Source: Candidatus Binatia bacterium
GTDB lineage: Bacteria > Desulfobacterota > Binatia > UBA1149 > CAITLU01
DNA: 43,085 nucleotides
Direction: 5' to 3'
Assembly: GCA_036493895.1 (NCBI GenBank)
Contig: DASXOZ010000009.1
Coordinates: 1-43,085 of the forward strand
Shown: piece after piece, positions 34,094 to 42,195 of the stretch
How the letters are laid out: each line of letters starts with the position of its first letter
How positions within the stretch are numbered: position 1 is the stretch's first letter
The notes under the pieces: generated by a model
Database searches by the model: none
Told to the model about the DNA's origin: nothing
What the model saw: only the letters and a program-made list of their open reading frames with translations
Made by a program: the position numbers and the translations under genes

Positions 34094-34160
34094 TGTAATG
34101 GGGTCAGGCACCAGCGGAATAGTGCCTGACCCCATTCGGCTGGTGCCTGACCCCATTACA
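34094..34160. repeat. REP-like palindromic repeat, family 1 copy C
   Basis: Perfect 22-bp outer arms (34094-34115 and 34139-34160), each with TGTAATGGGGTCAGGCACC or its complement. The 23-nt loop holds another partial copy, GTGCCTGACCCCA. It lies between sodC and the nitronate monooxygenase gene, with a TTATAG hexamer 7 nt after the right arm. Confidence 0.92.
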
Positions 34161-34210
34161 CATCAATTATAGAGGTTGCGCCGGCGTCGCGGGCTCGCCA
34201 CGGTGCCGCG

Positions 34211-35203
34211 ATGGCTACCGCGACCGTTTCCACATCGCCGTCCCTTCCCGCGATCCGCACCCGCGTCAGCGATCTTCTCGGCGTTCGCTATCCCATCGTG
34301 CAGGCGCCGATGGGCTGGATCGCGCGCGCCCAGCTTGCGTCGGCCGTCTCCAACGCCGGCGGCCTCGGCATCATCGAGACGTCTTCGGGAGAGCTCGACG
34401 CCGTGCGCGGCGAGATCCTGAAAATGCGCGAGCTCACGGACAAGCCTTTCGGCGTCAACATCGCCCAGTTGTTCGTGCGCGACCCGTCGATTGCCGATTT
34501 CGTCGTCGATCAGGGCGTGCGTTTCGTGACGACATCGGCCGGCGATCCCAACCAGTACACGAAGAAGCTGAAAGGCGCCGGCCTGACGGTTTTCCACGTC
34601 GTGCCCACTCTTCGGGCCGCGCTGAAGGCGGTCGAAGCAGGCGTAGACGGGCTGGTGGTCGAGGGCGGCGAAGGCGGCGGATTCAAAAACCCGCGCGACG
34701 TCGCGACAATGGTGCTGCTGCCGCTGGTCTGCTCGAAAGTGGAGGTGCCGGTGATCGCTGCCGGCGGCATCTCCGACGGCCGCTCGATGGCCGCCGCGTT
34801 CGCGCTCGGCGCCGAGGGTGTGCAGATGGGCACGCGCATGGTGTCGGCCGCCGAATCGCCGGTGCACGCGAACTACAAGGGCGCGATCACGTCGGCTGCC
34901 GAGACAGACACCGTGTTCCTCAATCGCCACAGCCGGCCGGGGCTGAGAGCCCTGCGAACCGGTCGCACCGAGAAGCTGGAGCGCGACGAGCACGTGCCGA
35001 TGACGGAGTTCGGCCGCATCCTCGATCTCTATTTCGGCGGCGACATGGAAGCGGCGATCGGGCTCGGCGGCCAGGTCGCCGGCCGCATCGACAAAGTGGA
35101 ACCGGTGGCGGAGATCTTCGAGAGAACGGTGCGCGAGTTCCACGAGACGGTCGAGCTGCTCGCGGAGAGATTTGCCGGCGCGAGAGCGGCGGCGCGCGGC
35201 TGA
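34211..35203 (+). CDS. Nitronate monooxygenase-type flavoprotein
   Basis: A 330-residue FMN-dependent TIM-barrel protein of the nitronate monooxygenase/2-nitropropane dioxygenase family. VRYPIVQAPMGWIARAQLAS is the N-terminal phosphate-loop strand. DGLVVEGGEGGGFKNPRDV replaces the canonical QGxEAGGH segment, so the His base of class I enzymes is absent. PVIAAGGISDGRSMAAAFAL and GAEGVQMGTRMV are the FMN phosphate-binding elements. Typical members oxidise alkyl nitronates; this variant may act on another substrate, such as an enoyl compound, as in FabK-like relatives. No clear ribosome binding site. It is convergent with the metalloprotease gene, with 41 bp between. Confidence 0.87.
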   Translation: MATATVSTSPSLPAIRTRVSDLLGVRYPIVQAPMGWIARAQLASAVSNAGGLGIIETSSGELDAVRGEILKMRELTDKPFGVNIAQLFVRDPSIADFVVDQGVRFVTTSAGDPNQYTKKLKGAGLTVFHVVPTLRAALKAVEAGVDGLVVEGGEGGGFKNPRDVATMVLLPLVCSKVEVPVIAAGGISDGRSMAAAFALGAEGVQMGTRMVSAAESPVHANYKGAITSAAETDTVFLNRHSRPGLRALRTGRTEKLERDEHVPMTEFGRILDLYFGGDMEAAIGLGGQVAGRIDKVEPVAEIFERTVREFHETVELLAERFAGARAAARG

Positions 35204-35244
35204 GCGAAACGGCCCGGCGATGCAGCCCGGCTCGGGGCCAGGGC

Positions 35245-37491
35245 TCACCGCCCCGACGCGTTGAACCCCGCACTCGAATTCGCCGACGTCGAACCCGCGA
35301 CGAACGAGCTCGTCCAGCACATGCCGTCGCTCGAAAGCAGCTGCACGGTGACGGAGGGATCCTCGTCGAAGAAACGGCCCGACGAGAACGGCAGCGGAGT
35401 CGGAAGCAGCGGCCCGCCCGCGCCGAGCCTCGTCTTGCTGCGACCGTCGGCTCCGGGCTTGAGACTGAGCTTGCGGATCCCGTCGAGGGAGCCGGCGCCG
35501 TCGATCCACGACCAGCCCCGCGGCGCGAAATTGCGCCAGCCCGAGCCTCCCGGCGGAAGAGCCAGCCGCATCGCGAGACGAGAGCTGCTGCCGCTGCTGT
35601 CGTAGACGCAAAGATCGAATCCGGTATCGGAAGACGGAGACCCGAGATCGGGCTGCGCGAATGCAGCGCCGGCGCCCCACTGCCACGACAGCCGGTCCGA
35701 ATCGCTTCCCGGCTGATCGAGGATCTTCAGGTGCGCGCTGCCGGCGGCCAGGCAGGTCGACGGATCGCGCGGCGTTTCGGCGTGAACGCAGTGACCGGCC
35801 GCGCAGGAGTCGCTCGTGCACGGATTGGCGTCGTCGCAGTCTTCGTTCGACGCGCCGCAGGTGCCCACGAACGTCGCCGTGCAGTGGGCGCCGGCGCCGA
35901 GGATGACGACGCCGTCGCTGCAATCGGCATCTCCGCTCCAGCCGGCAAAGCGCGAGAACGCATCCGGTGTCGCCGTCAGCGTCACCGTCGATCCGCCGTT
36001 GAAATAGCTGCGGCAGGCACTGCCGCAATCGATTCCGGCCGGCGAGCTCGTCACGGCGCCGCCGCCGCTTCCGCTCTTGTCGACGCGAAGCTCGATCATG
36101 CCGGGAGTCGCCGTCAGGCAGCCCGGCGCCACAGCGGCCTCGGTGGCGATGCGCGAGATCATCTCGGCGGGTACGCGGTCGGGCTCGGTGCCGTACGGAT
36201 GTCCCGCACCGTAGGTCAGAGAGATGTTCTCCATCCCGCCGCCGAGCAGATGGCAGTAGCTCATGATCGTGCCGCAGCCCTGGCCCGGCCCCGGACACCC
36301 TGCAGGAAGTGAGGTGGGACCGGAATAACAGCCGCTTTCACCCGAATAACAGTCGTCGACCGGCGGCGAGTAGCAGTGCGTGTGGACAGAGCCGAAGTTG
36401 TGCCCCAACTCGTGGGAGCTCGCGACGATGTCCCAGACGGCCGACGGCGAGTTGATGTCGAAGCTCCCCGAGATCGAGCCGGTATACGCGTACGAGAAAC
36501 CGTTGTTCGGCGAATGCCACGAATCGCAAAGGCCGGGCACGTACGCGATGCCGCCGGTTGCCGCGGAGCTCAGCAGGATGACCGTCGAGCGCCGGATCTG
36601 CGTGCAGTCCTGGCCGCCGCAGTTCTTCACCCCTGCCGCGTTCCAGCGCGTGCGCAGGTCTTCGAGCCTGTTCTGGCCACCGGACGAGTAAGGATCGCTC
36701 GCGGTCGTCCAGATCTGTACGAAGGGAACTTCGACGTTCATGTTGAGCTCGGCCTGGCCGAGCACACCGGTGAACGCCATGAGGTCGAGCGCGTAAAGAA
36801 TCGCACCGTCCGCATCCGGCGCGAACGTCTGGTAGTAGTCGTAGTCCATCTCGACGGCGATCTGCGCGGTATAGAGCGCCGTCGAGCGGACATCCGCGGA
36901 CGAAGACGGCGCAGCCGACTGAAGCGATGCGCTGGGCGGCGGCACGGCAGCGGCCGGAGCAGCGCGAGGCGGCGACGGATTCGGCATCTCGTCGCAGGAG
37001 AAAGAATGCGGGCTCGCCGCGAGCATCGCGCGGTCGACGTGGCGCGAATGCAGCGCCTGGCCTGCTCCCGCCTTGCGTCCGAGCATCCACGTGCCGCCGG
37101 TGCCGGAGACGATGCCTCGCATCTCGCCGGATGCGCGCACGCTCAGCACGACGACGGAATCGGCCAGGCCGTCGACGCTGCCGCGCAGGAAGACCGGAAG
37201 GTCGGGATGGACGTCGACCGGCCCGCGGTCGGTCTGCGCGACGAAACGCGCGCCGTCAGCGGCGACGTCGAAACGCTGGAGGTCGAGAGAGGCAGCGTCG
37301 GAGAAACCGGCGAGTGCGGCCGCTTCGATCCGGATGCCTGCACCACGAGCGACCGATCGTGCGACTTCGGGAAGATCCGGCGCCGCTGCCGACGTGATCG
37401 CGGCGGCGTGCGCGAACGTCGTCGCGACAAGCGACAGCAGGATCGCGCCACAGGCCGCACGACGCGGCCGGGCGAAACGGCGTTTTTCCAT
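35245..37491 (-). CDS. Secreted reprolysin-like zinc metalloprotease with C-terminal modules
   Basis: A 748-residue exported metalloprotease; the signal peptide (1-30) ends in TFAHAAA. A propeptide-like region reaches about residue 200. Residues 205-460 form an M12B-like zincin with His360-Glu-Leu-Gly-His364 and His370 (SSHELGHNFGSVH) and a Met-turn GTIMSYCH (Met410). Residues 467-545 resemble a bacterial repeat domain with AGWSGDADCS. Residues 551-570 form a Cys motif, DANPCTSDSCAAGHCVH, also seen in the protein at 22226. The last 160 residues (from about 586) form a beta-rich module with LDGIRKLSLKPGADGRSK and VTVQLLSSDGMCWTSSF. ATG 37491 was chosen for the signal peptide; a GGGGAG lies 13 nt upstream. 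Probably a secreted protease. Confidence 0.87.
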   Translation of the reverse strand: MEKRRFARPRRAACGAILLSLVATTFAHAAAITSAAAPDLPEVARSVARGAGIRIEAAALAGFSDAASLDLQRFDVAADGARFVAQTDRGPVDVHPDLPVFLRGSVDGLADSVVVLSVRASGEMRGIVSGTGGTWMLGRKAGAGQALHSRHVDRAMLAASPHSFSCDEMPNPSPPRAAPAAAVPPPSASLQSAAPSSSADVRSTALYTAQIAVEMDYDYYQTFAPDADGAILYALDLMAFTGVLGQAELNMNVEVPFVQIWTTASDPYSSGGQNRLEDLRTRWNAAGVKNCGGQDCTQIRRSTVILLSSAATGGIAYVPGLCDSWHSPNNGFSYAYTGSISGSFDINSPSAVWDIVASSHELGHNFGSVHTHCYSPPVDDCYSGESGCYSGPTSLPAGCPGPGQGCGTIMSYCHLLGGGMENISLTYGAGHPYGTEPDRVPAEMISRIATEAAVAPGCLTATPGMIELRVDKSGSGGGAVTSSPAGIDCGSACRSYFNGGSTVTLTATPDAFSRFAGWSGDADCSDGVVILGAGAHCTATFVGTCGASNEDCDDANPCTSDSCAAGHCVHAETPRDPSTCLAAGSAHLKILDQPGSDSDRLSWQWGAGAAFAQPDLGSPSSDTGFDLCVYDSSGSSSRLAMRLALPPGGSGWRNFAPRGWSWIDGAGSLDGIRKLSLKPGADGRSKTRLGAGGPLLPTPLPFSSGRFFDEDPSVTVQLLSSDGMCWTSSFVAGSTSANSSAGFNASGR

Positions 37492-37622
37492 GCTGATGGT
37501 CAGTCTCCCCGTGATCGCGCGCACTGTAGCCGCCAAACGCGACGAAGTCTGCCGCAAATCGCGAGCGACTCGCCGCCGGCTGCGCGCGCGGGGCGTGCGG
37601 GGGAGGAGAAGCGAAAAACGCG

Positions 37623-39155
37623 TCAACGAGCGGACGGACGACCGGCGCGCCCGTTCCAGATCGGCACCGCGAACGCGAGGAGCACGAACGCCAGGCTCGA
37701 CGGTCCGAGCCAGTCTCCCCACAGCACGACGAGCGTTTTCGGCGGGTTGCGCGGATCGATCTCGCCGACGAGCGCTCGCCGCTCGCCGACTCCCGCGCTG
37801 GCGACGATTTGCCCGGTCGCGTCGATGACGGCCGAAATTCCCGTGCTCGTGACGCGCAGCTGGGGGAGACGTGTTTCGATGCTGCGGAAAGCGGCGACCA
37901 CGAGGTGCAGGTGGGCTCCGCCGGCGTGCTCGGCGAACCACGAGTCGTTCGACATCGTAAAGATCGCCTGGGCTCCGCGGCGCGCACCTTCGACCGCCAA
38001 ACCGACGTCGACGTCGTCGAGACAGATCATCGGCAGCACCGCGATGCTGCGGCCGCCGGAAACGCGAAGCGGCAGTACGCGCGCGCCGGGGCCCGGTTTC
38101 CAGGTTCCGGCCCATGGCAGCCACGCGCGCACCAGGGAATTGTCCATCCACCACGGGATGTACTCGGTGAGGAAGAACAGCCGCGTCTTGCGGTAGACGC
38201 CGAAGTGCGGGTCGGCGCCGACGGCGCCGGGCTCGAGAAACACTGCCGAGTTGTACTCGCCGTCGTCGTCGCGGTCATAGGTGCCGAACACGAGCGGAAC
38301 TCCGAGACGGGAGACGAAATCCTCGATCTCCCGGTCCAGCGTCGCGCCGGTATCGCTCTTCGGACGGCCGAACGTCGTCGGAAACACCGTCTCGGACCAC
38401 AGCAGCGCATCGACGTGGTCGTGGTCCACCGCGTCGCGAGACATCTCGAAATGGGTGTCGAGCACGTAACGGACCGCATCGTAGGCGCCGTGCTCGCGCT
38501 TGAGGCGATCGTACGCGGCGATGTTCGACTGGATCATCGCCACGCGCACGGGTTTGGCGTCACTTGCAGCGTGCGCGAGCTCCGACAGGCGCCACTGGCC
38601 GTAGCCGACCATCGCGAGCGTGATCGCGGCGGCCGCCGTCAACGGGAAGGCGGCTGCGCGCGCGCCTCGCGTGCGAGCGGCGGCAACCGCCGAGGCGAGA
38701 CTCTCGTTGATCAGCACGATGACGAACGTGATGCCGGCGGTTCCGGCGATGTCTGCGCTCTGGCGCAGCACGGCAGAAGGGTAGAACCCGTGCGCCAGCG
38801 AATCGGCGAGAAGCTTCGGATAGACCCATTCGGTGGCGACCCATGCCGCCGCGCCGACGAGCGCACGCAGTATCGGTCCGTGGTGGCGGCCCGACACGAA
38901 GCGCACGACCGCGAACACGATGAACTGCGGCTGCAGCAGCGGTGCCGTAAGCGCCAGCACGACGATGCCTGCCGCTGCCGCACCCGCCGAGTACACGGCG
39001 ATCGCGAAGCCGAACCACGCGAAGATCGCGAGCACGAAAGCGGTGCACATCGCCAGCCCGCAGAGCGCAGTTCCGCGAAGCGTGCGGACGCCGTCGAGCG
39101 AGAGCAGCCACGGCACCAGCCCGAAGAAATCGAGCAGGTACCAGTTGCCTTCCAC
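37623..39155 (-). CDS. lnt: Apolipoprotein N-acyltransferase
   Basis: A 510-residue inner-membrane enzyme that N-acylates the lipoprotein Cys. Membrane helices occupy about residues 1-195 and the last 25. The periplasmic nitrilase domain carries the triad: Glu in DALLWSETVFP, Lys in FGVYRKTRLFFLTEYIPWW, and Cys in VLPMICLDDVDVG. The usual CYE is CLDD here. GTG 39155 is the first normal start, but the frame stays open 29 codons upstream and encodes a hydrophobic helix (PFAAGIAASTLILGLCGQVE) that fits the missing first helix. A CTG at 39242 overlapping the upstream stop may be the true start. It probably shares an operon with the Pro-rich protein gene at 39239. Confidence 0.87.
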   Translation of the reverse strand: MEGNWYLLDFFGLVPWLLSLDGVRTLRGTALCGLAMCTAFVLAIFAWFGFAIAVYSAGAAAAGIVVLALTAPLLQPQFIVFAVVRFVSGRHHGPILRALVGAAAWVATEWVYPKLLADSLAHGFYPSAVLRQSADIAGTAGITFVIVLINESLASAVAAARTRGARAAAFPLTAAAAITLAMVGYGQWRLSELAHAASDAKPVRVAMIQSNIAAYDRLKREHGAYDAVRYVLDTHFEMSRDAVDHDHVDALLWSETVFPTTFGRPKSDTGATLDREIEDFVSRLGVPLVFGTYDRDDDGEYNSAVFLEPGAVGADPHFGVYRKTRLFFLTEYIPWWMDNSLVRAWLPWAGTWKPGPGARVLPLRVSGGRSIAVLPMICLDDVDVGLAVEGARRGAQAIFTMSNDSWFAEHAGGAHLHLVVAAFRSIETRLPQLRVTSTGISAVIDATGQIVASAGVGERRALVGEIDPRNPPKTLVVLWGDWLGPSSLAFVLLAFAVPIWNGRAGRPSAR

Positions 39156-39238
39156 CTGCCCGCACAGGCCGAGGATCAGCGTGGAAGCCGCGATGCCGGC
39201 CGCGAACGGGGCAGCGGCAGAAAAACGGAAACCGGATT

Positions 39239-40027
39239 TCAGCGGCGCAGATTCCCGGGCGGCCTGGGTGGAGGAATCACGACCTTGTGGATCGGAAAAC
39301 CGGGCGGCGCATTGTCCGGCGTGACCACGCGGTCCGGCGGAATCTCCACCTCGTTGCCGTTGGCGTCGTAGAATTTGTAGTCGGGCGAATACATGAGGAT
39401 CGGATTGATCCTCTGCCCGTCGTCCGTTGCCTGGTAATGACGCACGTACCCGTCGGGAAGCACGTAGTCATCGGGAACTTCGAGGCCTTCGATCGGCGGA
39501 CTGGTACCGGGAATCCCAAAAGCAAAAATGCCATCGGTCCTACCCTGGGCCTGCCCGGCCTTGATCACTTCGGCCATCGTCGGTCTCTGGTCGGGTGGCA
39601 AACTGCGGAGCTGCTCGCCGATGTCATCGAGGTCCGGAGCTTTCTCTTCCGGCTTCGGGGTGCCCACTCGCCGCGGCGTCAGGTTTCTCATCGAGGTGAC
39701 CACCGGCGCCGCGACCGGCGCGGCGTTCGACTCCGGGGTGCCTGCTGCAGCAGGAGCTGCGGCCTGACTACCGCTGGCAGGCGGCGGCGCCTGCGGCTCG
39801 TGCACGAAGCTCTTGGTGCGCAGCATCGGCGGCGGCGCAGGCGGCGGTGCTTCGGTTCGCGGCATCACGACGTAGCCGACGCACGCGGACGCAAGAAACA
39901 GCGCAGCGCCCTGCAGCGCCAGCGTGATTCGCCGGCCGCGACTGCCGGTAGCGATCACGCGCACTCCGTCGGGATCGTTCTCGGCCATGCCCGCGGATGG
40001 GCGCGAAGGTGGCAGCTGCGTCGCCAT
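39239..40027 (-). CDS. Membrane-anchored Pro-rich protein, hypothetical
   Basis: A 262-residue protein with a cytoplasmic N-terminus of about 33 residues, one membrane helix (about 34-56, LQGAALFLASACVGYVVMP), then a long Pro/Ala-rich linker (PPPAPPPM, PPPASGSQAAAPAAAGTPES). A periplasmic part follows, with DDIGEQLRSLPPDQRPTMAE and a beta-rich end. YVRHYQATDDGQRINPILMY and the final VVIPPPRPPGNLRR are notable. No family recognised. ATG 40027 has AGGA close upstream; ATG 40066 is an alternative. The stop at 39239 overlaps the possible CTG start of lnt. The linker is long enough to span part of the periplasm, as in TonB- or PilP-like proteins, but there is no further evidence for such a role. 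Confidence 0.7.
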   Translation of the reverse strand: MATQLPPSRPSAGMAENDPDGVRVIATGSRGRRITLALQGAALFLASACVGYVVMPRTEAPPPAPPPMLRTKSFVHEPQAPPPASGSQAAAPAAAGTPESNAAPVAAPVVTSMRNLTPRRVGTPKPEEKAPDLDDIGEQLRSLPPDQRPTMAEVIKAGQAQGRTDGIFAFGIPGTSPPIEGLEVPDDYVLPDGYVRHYQATDDGQRINPILMYSPDYKFYDANGNEVEIPPDRVVTPDNAPPGFPIHKVVIPPPRPPGNLRR

Positions 40028-40219
40028 GCGATCCTGCAACTTAATTCGCCGCTCGCAGTGCCGCAACCCGACTCGTGGTCGTCGAGGCGTCGCGATGACA
40101 AAGCGGCATTGCAGTCAGTTGACTACGATCGCGAGTCCCGGCGCGGCGCAGCACGAAAAACGCCGGGAACGACATTCGTCGGCCCGGTGGGTCAGCGCTT
40201 GTCGCAGTCGAGTGCGCCA

Positions 40220-41968
40220 TCACTCGGCGTAGCCGAGCGCACGAAGCCGCTCGCGGTCGGCCGCCGAGAGATTCGGCAGGATCGGCGTGCTCGCCGCAGG
40301 GATCCGCCACACGCGAACCTGCAAGGAGGAGTCCGCAGCGCGAGCCGGCGTCGCGTTCGTCGTCACCCGCGCCGGCTCCAGCGCCACGCGTTGCGACGTC
40401 ACCGGCACGCACGCCGCCTCCGTGCCCGCGCAGGTCTCTACCGGCGTGCCCGAAGGATCGACTTCGATTGCGGTCGTGACGATGCCGTCGGGCACGAGCA
40501 CGTCCAGCCGCATCTCGTCTTCGTCGCCCGGCGCGAGCGCCCCTTCCATCAGGATTCCGTCGGCACCCGCGTTCTGGCCGATCCGGTCGCCGTCTTCCAT
40601 GTCCACGCGCGAGAGGTTCACGAAAGGACCGGCCGGGCGCGAGCGAAGAATGATGCGGTACGTGAGCCTGGCGCCGGTGCCGTTGACCAGCCGCACGTGG
40701 ATTCCACTCGATTGCAGCGGCTCGAGGAAGCGCGCCAGCCGGCCGCGAAGATCTTCGAGGAGCGGATGCGCGTCCGCATGCCCGGCGATGTTGTCGCGTT
40801 CGCCGGGATCGCGCGCCAAGTCGAAGAGCTGCTCCTGGCCGCTGCGCTGGTCGACGATGAGCTTGGCGCTCGCCGTGCGCACCGCGTGAAGCGGCGGACT
40901 GCGGTCGTCGATGCGTGCGACGGTCGCGAACAGGGTGCGCGGCGGCGCCTGTCCGGTGACGGCGGGGATCAGCGATTCTCCGTCCAGGGGCGCGCCCGCT
41001 GCAGCGGAGCCCGCCCGTTGGAGAAGATCGACGACCGTCGGCAGCAGGTCCACCGAGCGCACCAGCGTCTCCACGTCACGGCCGCCGCCCCAGGCGCCGG
41101 GGAACTTGACGAGCAGCGGCACGTGCAGAAGCTCGTCGTACAGGCTCTGGCCGTGGAAGAACCCGCCGTGGTCCCAGAGCTCCTCGCCATGGTCGGCCGT
41201 CACGATGATCAGGGCCTTGTCGTAGAGCCCCGCACTTCGCAGCGCGCCGAGAAGCCGGCCGATTGAGGCATCGGTAGCGGCGAGCGATGCGTCGTAGAGC
41301 TGGCCGATGCGACGCTGGTCGCCGGCGTTGTAGGTTCCCGCCCAAGCGCCGGCCATGTCGTTGAACGAAAGGCCGATCGGGCCTTTGTAGTCGGGATCGA
41401 CGAAGCGGCGCGCGACGTCCTCGGGGGGATTGAGCGGCGTGTGCACGTCGAGATAGTGCACATAGAGAAAAAACGGATCGGCCGCAGCGTTGCCGAGCCA
41501 CGCGATCGCGTCGTCGGTCAGGCGCGTCGCGTCGAAGTCTCCTCCCGAGAGCTGCTCGAATGTCGGGCTCAGACGACCGAGCCACTTGGTGACGTACGGA
41601 TTGTGGATGAAGGCGCCCGTGCGCGAATAGCCGGCGGCCTGCAGCAGCGAGAGCAGCGAGACATCATGGTGCAGGTCCGGAAACAGGTTGGACGTGAAGA
41701 TCTGCGGAACCGACGGGATCGTCTTCGGTGCGGACGAGAACGCCGACCGAAACCTCACGCCGTCCTGCGAGAGCGCGGCAAGGGACGGAGCAACGTGGCG
41801 CAACCGCTCCTCGTCGTCGATGCGATCGGCGCGCAGCGCGTCGATCAGCAGGAAGACGATCGGGAACCCTTTCCGGACCGGCGGCGCCGGCAGGGCGGCG
41901 GGACGTTCACAGGACGTCGCCAGCAACGCGACGACGGCGAGTGTCGGAATGCAACGGTAACGGCGCAT
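40220..41968 (-). CDS. Sulfatase-fold lipoprotein lacking the formylglycine motif
   Basis: A 582-residue alkaline-phosphatase/sulfatase superfamily protein. The N-terminus MRRYRCIPTL and the lipobox LLATSC (Cys20) suggest a lipoprotein. Metal-binding segments are present: FLLIDALRADRI (Asp43) and TADHGEELWDHGGFFHG. The end, ADRERLRALGYAE, is typical of the branch. At the nucleophile site the canonical C/S-x-P-S-R is replaced by Thr83-Ile-Pro-Ser-Val (APKTIPSVP), so there is no Cys or Ser to become formylglycine and no Arg. It may be a phosphoesterase or non-catalytic. The start at 41968 was chosen for the signal peptide; a GTG at 42043 would add 25 residues. The C-terminal 190 residues are an extra, probably beta-rich domain. 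Confidence 0.82.
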   Translation of the reverse strand: MRRYRCIPTLAVVALLATSCERPAALPAPPVRKGFPIVFLLIDALRADRIDDEERLRHVAPSLAALSQDGVRFRSAFSSAPKTIPSVPQIFTSNLFPDLHHDVSLLSLLQAAGYSRTGAFIHNPYVTKWLGRLSPTFEQLSGGDFDATRLTDDAIAWLGNAAADPFFLYVHYLDVHTPLNPPEDVARRFVDPDYKGPIGLSFNDMAGAWAGTYNAGDQRRIGQLYDASLAATDASIGRLLGALRSAGLYDKALIIVTADHGEELWDHGGFFHGQSLYDELLHVPLLVKFPGAWGGGRDVETLVRSVDLLPTVVDLLQRAGSAAAGAPLDGESLIPAVTGQAPPRTLFATVARIDDRSPPLHAVRTASAKLIVDQRSGQEQLFDLARDPGERDNIAGHADAHPLLEDLRGRLARFLEPLQSSGIHVRLVNGTGARLTYRIILRSRPAGPFVNLSRVDMEDGDRIGQNAGADGILMEGALAPGDEDEMRLDVLVPDGIVTTAIEVDPSGTPVETCAGTEAACVPVTSQRVALEPARVTTNATPARAADSSLQVRVWRIPAASTPILPNLSAADRERLRALGYAE

Positions 41969-42089
41969 CGCAGGAGCGCCTGTCTGCTGGAAGTGTCGCC
42001 CGCAGACAAGTTCGCGCTCAGGCGCGCACGCGTTGTCACTCACCTCGAGCGACCACCGCAGTCGGGGTGCAAATACTTCGCTTTTTTTA

Positions 42090-42118
42090 TTGACATGATT
42101 GTAGGTTGCTCTTAATGT
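42090..42118 (+). promoter_or_regulatory. Strong sigma70-type promoter of coq4
   Basis: TTGACA (42090-42095) and TAATGT (42113-42118) are exactly 17 nt apart, in an AT-rich island. The predicted start is near 42125, giving a leader of about 70 nt before the Coq4-like gene. It is the best consensus promoter in the window. Confidence 0.75.
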
Positions 42119-42195
42119 GCAGGCGGCAGTCGGAAATCGCGCCTTTTCGACTGGGTGAATCCATTCCTCCGGGGGAGGGAAGGACGAGGACGATG

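Noticed and set aside
36376..38196. A 606-codon open frame on the plus strand opposite the metalloprotease and lnt
   Set aside because: It covers a gap between two real leftward genes and has the composition of an antisense frame.
39287..41266. A 659-codon open frame on the plus strand opposite the Pro-rich and sulfatase-fold genes
   Set aside because: Arg-rich shadow; no domain and no ribosome binding site.
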